DNA of 30,159 nucleotides. Source: JAAYYM01 sp035271065. Lineage in GTDB: Bacteria > Bacillota > Clostridia > Lachnospirales > Lachnospiraceae. Of the stretch, positions 22,352-29,905 are shown piece after piece. Made by a program: the position numbers and the translations under genes. Position 1 is the first letter of the stretch, and the number at the start of each line of letters is the position of its first letter. Under the pieces are notes generated by a model, which saw only the letters and a list, made by a program, of their open reading frames with translations, did not search any database and was not told the origin of the DNA. Location of the stretch: NCBI GenBank assembly GCA_035271065.1, contig DATESB010000099.1:1-30159 (forward strand), written 5' to 3'.

Positions 22352-22707
22352 ATGGCAAGAATTAAAGGCGGAATGAACGCTAAAAAGAGACATAATAGAG
22401 TATTGAAATTAGCAAAAGGATACAGAGGTGCACGTTCAAAACAGTACAGAGTTGCAAAGCAGTCTGTCATGAGAGCACTTACCACATCTTTTGCAGGCAG
22501 AAAAGAAAGAAAACGTCAGTTCAGACAGTATGGATTGCACGTATCAATGCAGCAGCAAGAATCAATGGTTTGTCATACAGCAAGATGATTTATGGCTTGA
22601 AATTGGCAGAAGTTGATATTAACAGAAAGATGCTTGCCGAGATGGCAGTCAATGATGCAGAAGGTTTTGCTACATTAGCAGAACTTGCAAAGTCAAAAAT
22701 AGCATAA
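22352..22707 (+). pseudogene. rplT: 50S ribosomal protein L20, apparent one-base frameshift
   Basis: L20 reads correctly from MARIKGGMNAKKRHNRVLKL to RQFRQ (codon ending at 22528), then the frame shifts and stops at 22588 after 78 residues. The rest of L20 continues in the +2 frame from 22531 (WIARINAAARINGLSYSKMI, then LAEMAVNDAEGFATLAELAK) to a stop at 22705-22707. Adding one base after 22528 (TATGG to TTATGG) restores a 118-aa protein of normal length with RQLWIARINAA, the family sequence. L20 is an early 23S rRNA-assembly protein and operon regulator. Because the remainder is fully conserved, a sequencing or assembly error is more likely than gene loss. Confidence 0.9.
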
Positions 22708-22742
22708 TAAGGCACAAAAAATAGAAAGAAATATGTGAGTAA

Positions 22743-22803
22743 AAGAAGCTTTTGCAGGATAACTGAGCATTCAGTTGAACGCAAGGGCTTCTTGTATTTT
22801 TAT
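22743..22803 (+). terminator. Terminator of the infC-rpmI-rplT operon
   Basis: AAGAAGCTTTTGC (22743-22755) pairs with GCAAGGGCTTCTT (22781-22793) with two wobble pairs. The loop contains a second hairpin, AACTGA-GCAT-TCAGTT (22761-22776). The tail is TGTATTTTT. Confidence 0.8.
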
Positions 22804-22820
22804 GGAAGAAATGATATAAT
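22792..22820 (+). promoter_or_regulatory. Promoter of the HD-GYP/GGDEF gene
   Basis: TTGTAT (22792-22797), 17-bp spacer, and TATAAT (22815-22820) with TGA before it (extended -10). The -35 overlaps the end of the rplT terminator. Confidence 0.65.
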
Positions 22821-22838
22821 ATAGTACACTATATTCAT

Positions 22839-24650
22839 TTGAATGAAAGTGAAGTGAGGCAATTGGATAGTTGTACGTGGAAAGAAATCATCAAGTCAGA
22901 AAATTATCCGGTAGTGAAACAATATAAGATAAAGTTAATGAAGATGATTGCTTTGGCATTGGCAGCATTTACTCTGATTATGGCAGGATTTTTCTATTTG
23001 GATCATGACCCCAGAACAGGTTGGTCGGTCATGTTTACGATTTTTGTTGTAATGCTGATATCATATATCGTTCTTCGTACGTGGAAGAATACGGTTTTTG
23101 TTACGTTTTTGGAAGCAACGGCTATTGTGGTGGTTGCTTTTAGGTATTTGATTGTAAATAATGTCACATATGGCATGAATGCGTCAGCTTGGATGTGGCT
23201 GTTGCTGTTGCCGATGGGATGTATCTATTTCGGTGGTATTTTATGGGGCGGATTGTTTTCATGTATAATAGGTACCTTTGGTACATTGTTACTTTATACG
23301 CCATTCCTGGGATTTGATTTAATTGGTTATGACACGAGTTCCATTATGCGGTTTCCATATATCTATGGGGTTGCAACTGTCATTGCATTGCTCATTCAAT
23401 ATGAAATAGGGCGATATCGCGTGCTTCAGGAGAAGAACAGCTCTTCGCAAAAAGAAATGATACAATCGGGCAGTGATAAAATTGAAGAATTAACACTTCA
23501 TTCTATTCTGGCAATTGCCAATGCGGTGGATGATAAGGATCCGTTTATGCAAAAACATTCAATTCGGGTGGCAGAATATGCGGTTAAGATAGCAAGTCAA
23601 TTGAATTGGAGCAAGGACGAGATTTTTAACTTATATTGTATTGCCTTGTTACATGATATCGGTAAAATACGCGTACCGGAAATGGTGTTGAAGAAAAACG
23701 GACCATTGACCCCTGAGGAGCGCAAAATCATGCAGAATCATGTGTCCGCAGGTGCTGAAATTCTGGAAGACCTGACGATGCTTGCACATGCTTCTGAGGT
23801 TGCAAAATATCATCATGAACGATATGATGGAAAGGGTTACAGTGAAGGTTTACAAGGAGAAGAAATTCCAATAGAGGCACGTATTGTAATGATAGCAGAT
23901 TGTTATGATGCCATGACATCTGATCGTGCATATCGGACGGATCCGGGACAATTTTATGCAGTAGAGCAGTTGTTGGCCGGAAGTGGAACGCAGTTTGATC
24001 CGCAGTTGGTAGAAATACTTATTAATTTATTGGATAGCGGAAAACTGGCAGAAAAGAGTGTGTTGGATGAATTTTTGAATCGAAGTACAGAGAGCGAGAT
24101 GCTTTTGCGACGTGTCATTACAGAGTTTACGCAGTTGTCAAAGATGTTGGCCAGAAAAGATGCTCTTACGAATTTAGTCAATCGTGAGGATGCAAAGATG
24201 CAGATTAATACATATCTGTGCGATAAGAGACATAAAGGCGCTCTTTTAATATTGGATTTGGATAATTTTAAAATGATTAATGACCAGCTTGGACATACTG
24301 CAGGAGACAATGCATTAATTACATTTGCCAAGATTTTGACAAAGGCAGTCAGAGAAGCAGATATTGTATGCAGACTGGGCGGAGACGAATTTATTATTTT
24401 CATGCGGGAGATGACAGATCGGGACAGTATTATTAATAAAGTAACCTATATTATTACGGAAACGAAAAGCGAGGTATCACCAACATCGTTACACAGGGTG
24501 GTTTCAGCATCGGTTGGCATTGCAATGGCGCAGCAGGATGGAGAGACATTTGATGAACTGTACCAGAATGCAGACTCGGCTTTGTATTATGTAAAGAATA
24601 ATGGTAAAAGCGGATATTTCTTTTATGGAGAGGACGATAAAACAGCGTAG
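22839..24650 (+). CDS. Membrane HD-GYP and GGDEF c-di-GMP protein
   Basis: A 603-aa protein. Six hydrophobic segments (about residues 35-190) form a membrane sensor. An HD-GYP-type phosphodiesterase domain follows (about 218-395) with HD at 272-273 in LLHDIGKI, HHE at 325-327, and GYS (333-335) in place of GYP. The C-terminal GGDEF domain (about 440-600) has an intact GGDEF (514-518) and RxxD inhibition site (READ). It may therefore both break down and make c-di-GMP. The start is uncertain: TTG at 22839 has no clear ribosome site; GTG 22854 and TTG 22863 are alternatives, and no ATG fits before the first helix region. The leader would be very short. Confidence 0.85.
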   Translation: MNESEVRQLDSCTWKEIIKSENYPVVKQYKIKLMKMIALALAAFTLIMAGFFYLDHDPRTGWSVMFTIFVVMLISYIVLRTWKNTVFVTFLEATAIVVVAFRYLIVNNVTYGMNASAWMWLLLLPMGCIYFGGILWGGLFSCIIGTFGTLLLYTPFLGFDLIGYDTSSIMRFPYIYGVATVIALLIQYEIGRYRVLQEKNSSSQKEMIQSGSDKIEELTLHSILAIANAVDDKDPFMQKHSIRVAEYAVKIASQLNWSKDEIFNLYCIALLHDIGKIRVPEMVLKKNGPLTPEERKIMQNHVSAGAEILEDLTMLAHASEVAKYHHERYDGKGYSEGLQGEEIPIEARIVMIADCYDAMTSDRAYRTDPGQFYAVEQLLAGSGTQFDPQLVEILINLLDSGKLAEKSVLDEFLNRSTESEMLLRRVITEFTQLSKMLARKDALTNLVNREDAKMQINTYLCDKRHKGALLILDLDNFKMINDQLGHTAGDNALITFAKILTKAVREADIVCRLGGDEFIIFMREMTDRDSIINKVTYIITETKSEVSPTSLHRVVSASVGIAMAQQDGETFDELYQNADSALYYVKNNGKSGYFFYGEDDKTA

Positions 24651-24677
24651 AGGGGATTGCGCAGGGGAGAGTATGTT

Positions 24678-25646
24678 ATGGACTACATGACAATGCAAGA
24701 GAAGGTGCAACGGTTTAAGGACAATATTGGCAAGGTGATTGTCGGAAAAGAAGATACAATTGATTGTATTTTAATTGCACTGATAGCCGGCGGTCATATC
24801 CTATTGGAGGATACACCGGGAACGGGAAAGACGATGTTGGCGAAGTCTCTGGCGGCTTCTCTGGCGGCAGATTTCAGACGTATTCAGTTTACGCCGGATT
24901 TGCTGCCTGCTGATATTACGGGGTTGAATATCTATAATCAAAAGGAAAGTGCTTTTCAGTTTGTGGAAGGTCCGATTATGACGAATGTTCTGCTTGCGGA
25001 TGAAATCAATCGTGCAACTCCGCGTACACAGTCCGCGCTGTTGGAGGCGATGGAGGAAAAGCAGGTTACGATAGACGGTAAAACGCGTAAGTTAGAGGAT
25101 GTATTTTTAGTTATGGCAACGCAGAATCCCATTGAAACCGCAGGCACCTTTCCGCTTCCGGAAGCGCAGATGGATCGTTTTATGATGCAGTTGTCACTTG
25201 GTTTTCCGAATGAAGAGGAAGAAATGGCAATTCTTGCGAGATTCACAGGAGATAATCCACTTACGACACTTGCGCCGGTATGTAATAAAGAAGATATTCT
25301 TGAAATGAGAGAACTTATGACACACGTGTTTGTACATCAAAGTCTGCGTAGCTATATTGTGTCTCTTGTCCAGGCAACGAGGAAACATGCATCGGTTGCG
25401 CTGGGAGTAAGTCCAAGAGGTTCAATTGCACTGATGAAAGCCAGCCAAGTCTGTGCGGCCATGCAAAACAGAGATTATGTGACACCGGAAGATATCAAGA
25501 AACTGGTCAAACCTGTTCTTGCACATCGGTTGATTTATTATACGGGTCTCGGAGGAAGAAGCGGCGGCAGCAGTCAGGGCAATGCACCGCTTGAAGAGAT
25601 TATGAGCACGGTTACCGTGCCAAGCGAGGACTGGAGCGCTAGATAA
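24678..25646 (+). CDS. MoxR-family AAA+ ATPase
   Basis: A 322-aa MoxR-type AAA+ protein (AAA_3). Walker A EDTPGTGKT is at residues 44-52, Walker B VLLADEI at 104-110, followed by NRATPRTQSALLEAMEE and sensor 1 VMATQNPIE. The C-terminal lid is normal. MoxR proteins act as chaperones that mature partner complexes and are usually encoded before DUF58 proteins, as here. The open frame begins at 24657, but GGGGAGA before the ATG at 24678 fits better. DUF58 follows 2 bp later, so the two are coupled. Confidence 0.93.
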   Translation: MDYMTMQEKVQRFKDNIGKVIVGKEDTIDCILIALIAGGHILLEDTPGTGKTMLAKSLAASLAADFRRIQFTPDLLPADITGLNIYNQKESAFQFVEGPIMTNVLLADEINRATPRTQSALLEAMEEKQVTIDGKTRKLEDVFLVMATQNPIETAGTFPLPEAQMDRFMMQLSLGFPNEEEEMAILARFTGDNPLTTLAPVCNKEDILEMRELMTHVFVHQSLRSYIVSLVQATRKHASVALGVSPRGSIALMKASQVCAAMQNRDYVTPEDIKKLVKPVLAHRLIYYTGLGGRSGGSSQGNAPLEEIMSTVTVPSEDWSAR

Positions 25647-25648
25647 TT

Positions 25649-26776
25649 ATGAAACTTCTGTTTGCATTTGCATTGGCAGTTATCTTGTATTTTATCCAGT
25701 ATCATCTTTATGTTAGGATGTGGAATCGTAAACTAAATGTTACGATTGATTTTGCTGAAGAGATTGTAGAAGAAGGCAATCAGAATGTCTTAATTGAAAC
25801 CATTGAAAATAAGAAATGGCTTCCTATTCCCATTTTACAAATTAAGTTTGCGACAACGAAATACTTTTTATTTGCAAGAGAAAAAACTTCTGCTGTCACA
25901 GACCAGTATTATCGCAATGAGTTCTTTTCCATTATGCCGTATCAGCGTGTGGTAAGAGAACTTCCTTTTATATGTGGGAAAAGAGGCTGTTATCACGTGA
26001 ATGGCATGGATGTCATTTCAAAGGATTTGTTTCTGACAGGCACCATGTTTCTGCATTTGGAGCACGAGGCAATGGTTTATGTGCTGCCTAAGAAGATACC
26101 GATTCCGGAACTACCGTTTACTGTGGATACTTTGTTTGGAAATGTGGTTAAGAAGAGTCATATTAATGAAGACCCATTTGAATTTGCAGGTATAAGGGAG
26201 TATCAGCCGTATGACAATATGCACAGTATTAATTGGAAGAATACTGCGAAGAGCCAGACCATTCAAGTGAATACTTATCATACTACTTATTCTAATGAGA
26301 TGGCTGTTTTTTTGAATGTTGACACTAATATGGTTGCGCGTGCGGATAAATTACAAGAAGAGGCATTTAGGATAGCCGATGCAGTGGCCAATTTATTTCT
26401 ATATGCAAAAGTTCCGGTTGGATTTTATACAAACGGCAAGGATTTATTTACGAAGGAAAGTTTCGCGACTGAGGCCGGAGCGGGAAAGAACCACATTACC
26501 AATATCGAACTTGCACTGGCTAGGATTGATTTGAAGGCTGGTTGTAATGATTTTACGGAACTGTTGAGGACGACTGCAGAGCATATGGATCGAAATACAA
26601 AGATTGTCATTGTCTCAAACTATCGGAAGGAAGATATGTGGGAGCAATACAGCGCGATGTGTGCCGCGGGCTTCTTCTGTACATGGATTATTCCGGAGCT
26701 ATATGATGTAAAGATTGACGATAGGACAATGGCACTTCCGAATACGAGAAAGTGGGAGGTTGACTATGGCGACTAA
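25649..26776 (+). CDS. DUF58 protein (MoxR partner)
   Basis: A 375-aa protein. One hydrophobic helix at residues 3-20 anchors it; a beta-rich domain follows, and DPFEFAGIREYQPYDNMHSI followed by NWKNTAKSQ (175-203) is the DUF58 hallmark. The remainder is von Willebrand-like (VFLNVDTN and KIVIVSNYR). DUF58 proteins are the usual MoxR partners, thought to act with it in envelope processes. It starts 2 bp after moxR and overlaps the next gene by 11 bp, showing tight translational coupling. Confidence 0.9.
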   Translation: MKLLFAFALAVILYFIQYHLYVRMWNRKLNVTIDFAEEIVEEGNQNVLIETIENKKWLPIPILQIKFATTKYFLFAREKTSAVTDQYYRNEFFSIMPYQRVVRELPFICGKRGCYHVNGMDVISKDLFLTGTMFLHLEHEAMVYVLPKKIPIPELPFTVDTLFGNVVKKSHINEDPFEFAGIREYQPYDNMHSINWKNTAKSQTIQVNTYHTTYSNEMAVFLNVDTNMVARADKLQEEAFRIADAVANLFLYAKVPVGFYTNGKDLFTKESFATEAGAGKNHITNIELALARIDLKAGCNDFTELLRTTAEHMDRNTKIVIVSNYRKEDMWEQYSAMCAAGFFCTWIIPELYDVKIDDRTMALPNTRKWEVDYGD

Positions 26777-28016
26777 GCGATACGTAATTTTCGCAAATAT
26801 ACTCAATCTGCTCATGATTGATTTGCTTTCGATTTTATGTGTTTGGTATATCTATATCTTTGCCGGTATGCCAATAACACCGTGGGTGCCGGTTGCATTT
26901 ACAATAATTCTTATGTTTTCACATTTTGCACGTAGATATATCAAGAAACTGCTTTTTTTCTTTCTTGTGCATTTAGTTTTGATTGTCGGAATCTTGCTGT
27001 TAAGGCTCAATTTGATAGATATGATTATGATACTTGTGTTTGCAATCATATGGACCATTCTGAATTTTGTTTTTTGGACGCAGCCATTTCAGAGGGGCGT
27101 GGATTTTGTGCCACTGCCGTTTGCTATTGTTTTTCTGGCAGCATTTATTTACGGAACTGCTAAGCAATCCATGTTTTTAACAAATGCAGCATATGTAATG
27201 GGTATTATATTTGTGGGAGCGTTCTTTTTGAGAATGTATTTTTCAAATATCCGAAGCTTTTCCGCTGACAAACAAATGCATGAAAATGTTCCGATGAATA
27301 AGATGTTTTCTCAAAACGGTAAGATGGTTTTTGCTTTGGTGACGGTATTTGTTCTGGCAATGATATTGTTACGTTCACAGATGCTGATGGATGGTTTTAC
27401 AAGACTTTTGTTGGCAATCAGAGCTGTGATTGTTCGGTTTATAGAATGGCTGCTTTCTTTGCTGCCCGAATGGGATTTTGGAGAACAGTATGCGCAAGGT
27501 ACAGCGGAAGATGTAACGCTTGTTGGTGGAGAAGGGGTAAACCCATTCTTAAGAATGCTGGTGGAAGCAATTGAGAAACTACTTCGGTTTTCTGTAACGG
27601 TTTTAATTATTTGGTATTGTGCTCGTGGGATTTATCGTTTCTGTTCTTGGTATCGACGTAGATATCTTCATGTGCAGGATGAGATTTTTTATGATGATGT
27701 CAAAGAAACAAAGGCATGGATTGAGCGGGAAAAGAAAAGAAGATTTCAAGGACTCTTTTCAAGGTTGACCAATGAGGAAAAGGTACGCAGACTGTATAAG
27801 AAGAAAATAGAGGCATTGAGGAAAAAGGGATATGCTATATCCGGGGCGCATGCTCCGATGGAACGTGTGCAGGATGTTAAGTTGTGGAAACAAATGAATG
27901 AAGAGCAGAGCGGAACGGAAAAACTTGAGAGCTTGACTAAACTGTATGAAGAAGTTAGGTATAGTAATCATGAGGTCAACCATGATATGGTGAAAGCAGC
28001 AAAAGAAATGTGGTAG
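26766..28016 (+). CDS. Multi-pass membrane protein of the MoxR-DUF58 operon
   Basis: A 416-aa membrane protein. About seven hydrophobic segments lie in residues 5-215, then an amphipathic region, one more helix (about 275-295, VTVLIIWYCARGIYRF), and a basic helical cytoplasmic tail. The third gene of such operons often encodes a transglutaminase-like/DUF4129 protein. No transglutaminase Cys-His-Asp core is seen, but the tail ending LTKLYEEVRYSN recalls DUF4129 ends. I treat it as a membrane component of unknown function. The ATG at 26766 lies inside the DUF58 gene with GGGAGG before it; earlier in-frame starts from 26715 lack a site. Confidence 0.8.
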   Translation: MATKRYVIFANILNLLMIDLLSILCVWYIYIFAGMPITPWVPVAFTIILMFSHFARRYIKKLLFFFLVHLVLIVGILLLRLNLIDMIMILVFAIIWTILNFVFWTQPFQRGVDFVPLPFAIVFLAAFIYGTAKQSMFLTNAAYVMGIIFVGAFFLRMYFSNIRSFSADKQMHENVPMNKMFSQNGKMVFALVTVFVLAMILLRSQMLMDGFTRLLLAIRAVIVRFIEWLLSLLPEWDFGEQYAQGTAEDVTLVGGEGVNPFLRMLVEAIEKLLRFSVTVLIIWYCARGIYRFCSWYRRRYLHVQDEIFYDDVKETKAWIEREKKRRFQGLFSRLTNEEKVRRLYKKKIEALRKKGYAISGAHAPMERVQDVKLWKQMNEEQSGTEKLESLTKLYEEVRYSNHEVNHDMVKAAKEMW

Positions 28017-28113
28017 GTGGAAAGTATATGAGGGAGCAAGATGCCATTGTTTTTGTTCTGCTTGCAAACAGTTGATAAATGTATTACAATCTGAGCATAA
28101 GTATGTTATTGAA

Positions 28114-28143
28114 TTGGATGTTTCACACATTTTGTGGTATAAT
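28114..28143 (+). promoter_or_regulatory. Promoter of the 58-aa/GNAT pair
   Basis: TTGGAT (28114-28119), 18-bp spacer, and TATAAT (28138-28143) with TGG before it (extended -10). Start of transcription is about 30 nt before the first gene. Confidence 0.7.
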
Positions 28144-28177
28144 AAATTACGCACCATGAACTTAAGGAGATGATATC

Positions 28178-28354
28178 ATGGCGACAAAAAGTTTTTTGAA
28201 AAATGTTGATATACGTGATAAACGATCAGCAAAAAGCCTTATTACGGCTTTAGAAAACGCAAAAGAAAAGGGTAAAGTAAATATACAGTTGAGCCGGACG
28301 TGTGCTAATGCGTCGGCAGAACAGATAAGTGCTATATTTGGCAAAAAGGTATGA
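28178..28354 (+). CDS. 58-aa small protein coupled to a GNAT-like gene
   Basis: A short gene starting MATKSFLKNVDIRDKRSAKS and ending SAIFGKKV. It is basic and contains a strand-like SFLKNVDI, a predicted helix (RSAKSLITALENAKEK) and a further strand/helix region. AAGGAGATGATATC precedes the ATG, and it has its own promoter. Its stop TGA overlaps the next start as ATGA, so the two are coupled. I do not recognise a family. Size, order and coupling resemble an antitoxin ahead of a toxin, but a simple accessory protein is equally possible. Confidence 0.75.
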   Translation: MATKSFLKNVDIRDKRSAKSLITALENAKEKGKVNIQLSRTCANASAEQISAIFGKKV

Positions 28355-28962
28355 CCGGCTATTTGCAAGTTAATCTAAATATGATGCTTCAGGAAATCGG
28401 AGAGAATGAAACAAAGAAATTTTTCTCCGATTTTTCATGCCCACTCAATCTGGATGTTGAAGCATTTTTACGATATAGAGCCATGGAATTTGCAAAACAA
28501 GGTATTTCCGTTACTCACTTAGTTATGGTTTCCTATCGTGGGAAATATGTATTGGTTGGATACTATGCGCTTGCGCATAAAGTTTTTACAATCAATAGGG
28601 AAAGTCTGCCGAGTCAGAATTGGAAACGCAGGCTTTTAAAATTTGGACAATACGACGAGGAACTAAAGCGGTACTTTATTTCATCTCCTTTAATTGGACA
28701 AATAGGTAAAAACTATGAGAATAACTATAATAAACTGATTTCAGGCGATGAGTTATTATTGCTCGCAATAGAAAAGGTTTCTGAAATGCAGATGATAGTC
28801 GGAGGGAAAACAGTTTATTTGGAGTGTGAGGATAAAGAGCGTTTGCTAGAGTTTTATTCCAGAAATGGTTTTGTTAATTTTGGGCAACGCCAATTAGAAA
28901 ATGATGAAATCGGAGAGATGCAAGGGGAATATTTGATTCAAATGTTGAAATATCTAAAATAG
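28351..28962 (+). CDS. GNAT-like acetyltransferase, possible toxin partner
   Basis: A 203-aa protein with a GNAT-like layout. The middle strand YVLVGYYALAHKVFTI is followed by a loop around PLIGQIGKNYENNYNK that resembles a degenerate acetyl-CoA loop, then a helix (ELLLLAIEKVSEMQ), a strand YLECEDKERLLEFY and the family-like RNGFVNFGQR near the C-terminus. The canonical Q/RxxGxG/A loop is not clearly present. It is coupled by ATGA to the 58-aa gene. Small-protein plus GNAT operons include the TacA-TacT toxin-antitoxin type, but the partner here is not an obvious ribbon-helix-helix antitoxin. Substrate unknown. Confidence 0.72.
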   Translation: MTGYLQVNLNMMLQEIGENETKKFFSDFSCPLNLDVEAFLRYRAMEFAKQGISVTHLVMVSYRGKYVLVGYYALAHKVFTINRESLPSQNWKRRLLKFGQYDEELKRYFISSPLIGQIGKNYENNYNKLISGDELLLLAIEKVSEMQMIVGGKTVYLECEDKERLLEFYSRNGFVNFGQRQLENDEIGEMQGEYLIQMLKYLK

Positions 28963-28965
28963 AAA

Positions 28966-28996
28966 CAGCAAGTTTGCATTTTCTGCAACCTTGCTG
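28966..28996. terminator. Bidirectional hairpin between the GNAT gene and tRNA-Pro
   Basis: CAGCAAG (28966-28972) pairs with CTTGCTG (28990-28996) and TTGCA with TGCAA inside, one mismatch between, loop TTTTC. The plus-strand tail is CTTTTG, the minus-strand tail TTTCTATTTTAG. It may end both transcripts. Confidence 0.7.
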
Positions 28997-29005
28997 CTTT
29001 TGCAT

Positions 29006-29079
29006 CGGAGTGACTAGATTCGAACTAGCGGCCTCCGCCTCCCTAAGACGGCGCTCTAACCAAACTGAGCCACACCCCG
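29006..29079 (-). tRNA. tRNA-Pro (anticodon AGG)
   Basis: A 74-nt cloverleaf on the minus strand. Acceptor CGGGGTG/CACTCCG with the C1-G72 pair typical of tRNA-Pro; D arm GCTC...GAGC; anticodon stem CCGTC/GGCGG (one wobble) with loop TTAGGGA, giving anticodon AGG (reads CCU); T arm GCTAG-TTCGAAT-CTAGT. The 3' CCA is not encoded. Confidence 0.93.
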
Positions 29080-29089
29080 ATTTAGAATT

Positions 29090-29119
29090 CTACACAGTCA
29101 AATAAGTGCTTCTGTGTAG
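29090..29119 (-). other. Hairpin in the tRNA-Pro leader
   Basis: CTACACAG (29090-29097) and CTGTGTAG (29112-29119) form a perfect 8-bp stem with a 14-nt loop, between the promoter and the tRNA. Confidence 0.55.
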
Positions 29120-29132
29120 TGTCACGAATTGT

Positions 29133-29161
29133 ATTATATAATGTTTTCAGAGTATCGTCAA
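29133..29161 (-). promoter_or_regulatory. Promoter of tRNA-Pro
   Basis: On the minus strand: TTGACG (29156-29161), 17-bp spacer, TATAAT (29133-29138). It overlaps the 3' end of the phosphopantetheinyl transferase gene. Confidence 0.8.
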
Positions 29162-29800
29162 GTCCCCAAAATCATCGTTTTTTTCACTGCAGACAGCCAT
29201 ACAATATCCTTTAGCAAAATCATAAATCTTGGCATAGTACGACTGCTCGTTCACTTCATGTATGAATGTAATCGGATCGCTTAAACGCACCGAAAAATCC
29301 GTCATGGAGAGTTGCATTCCATATCCGGTTGCTTTCATAAAGCTTTCCTTCAGAACCCAATATATATAAAATTGATTCTGACGTTCTAACGGATTAGTTC
29401 TAGAGCAAATATCAAGATATTCTTCTTCCGTAAAAAAACGTTTTGCAATTTTCTCACCATCATTTTTGCATTGCTCAATATCAATTCCAATTGGTGCATC
29501 GTCAATTACGCACACAGCATAATCTCCCGAGTGTGATAAATTGAAATGAATGTTCGGATTCTTAGGCAAATAGGGTTTCCCGTTTGTCGTTTCTGCCGCT
29601 GTTAGGACAGGTGTTCTTATTTCGGGAAAACATTCTTTCAAGCCATAGTTCAGCAGATATTCTGCACAGAGAGAACGCTTTCTGTCTGCCTCAAATCGGA
29701 AACGTTTCGATTGCTCGATACGCCTGTCACTGATATATTGTTTGTATACATCGGGATTACTGAAATCTATGTGATTGATATTTATGGCATAAATTTTCAT
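29147..29800 (-). CDS. 4'-phosphopantetheinyl transferase, Sfp type
   Basis: A 217-aa Sfp-type enzyme that moves 4'-phosphopantetheine from CoA to carrier-protein serines of synthetase or fatty-acid systems. The catalytic core is IGIDIEQ (residues 104-110, with metal ligands Asp107 and Glu109) and WVLKESFMKATGYG (148-161, with the Glu/Lys pair). The NGKPYL and FNLSHSGDYA segments are also family typical. The stand-alone Sfp-like length points to broad carrier specificity rather than AcpS. No nonribosomal peptide or polyketide genes are visible in this window. GGAGAATAAAAC precedes the ATG. Unlike its plus-strand neighbours it has its own promoter. Confidence 0.92.
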   Translation of the reverse strand: MKIYAININHIDFSNPDVYKQYISDRRIEQSKRFRFEADRKRSLCAEYLLNYGLKECFPEIRTPVLTAAETTNGKPYLPKNPNIHFNLSHSGDYAVCVIDDAPIGIDIEQCKNDGEKIAKRFFTEEEYLDICSRTNPLERQNQFYIYWVLKESFMKATGYGMQLSMTDFSVRLSDPITFIHEVNEQSYYAKIYDFAKGYCMAVCSEKNDDFGDLTIL

Positions 29801-29839
29801 GTTTTATTCTCCATTTAAAAAGCTCTAATCTATAAATAT

Positions 29840-29868
29840 ATTATACACAGCATAGGTACATGCGTCAA
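29840..29868 (-). promoter_or_regulatory. Promoter of the phosphopantetheinyl transferase gene
   Basis: On the minus strand: TTGACG (29863-29868), 17-bp spacer, TATAAT (29840-29845). Confidence 0.8.
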
Positions 29869-29885
29869 AAAAGGGTTGAATGAAA

Positions 29886-29905
29886 AAGTAAATTCAGATT
29901 TACTT
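29886..29905. repeat. Perfect tetraloop hairpin at the edge of the repeat array
   Basis: AAGTAAAT (29886-29893) and ATTTACTT (29898-29905) around TCAG. It takes the place of the small hairpin that ends each 93-bp unit. Confidence 0.5.

Noticed and set aside
22520..22600. Programmed frameshift in rplT
   Set aside because: No slippery heptamer, stem or internal ribosome site is evident at 22528, and L20 is not known to use frameshifting; a missing base is simpler.
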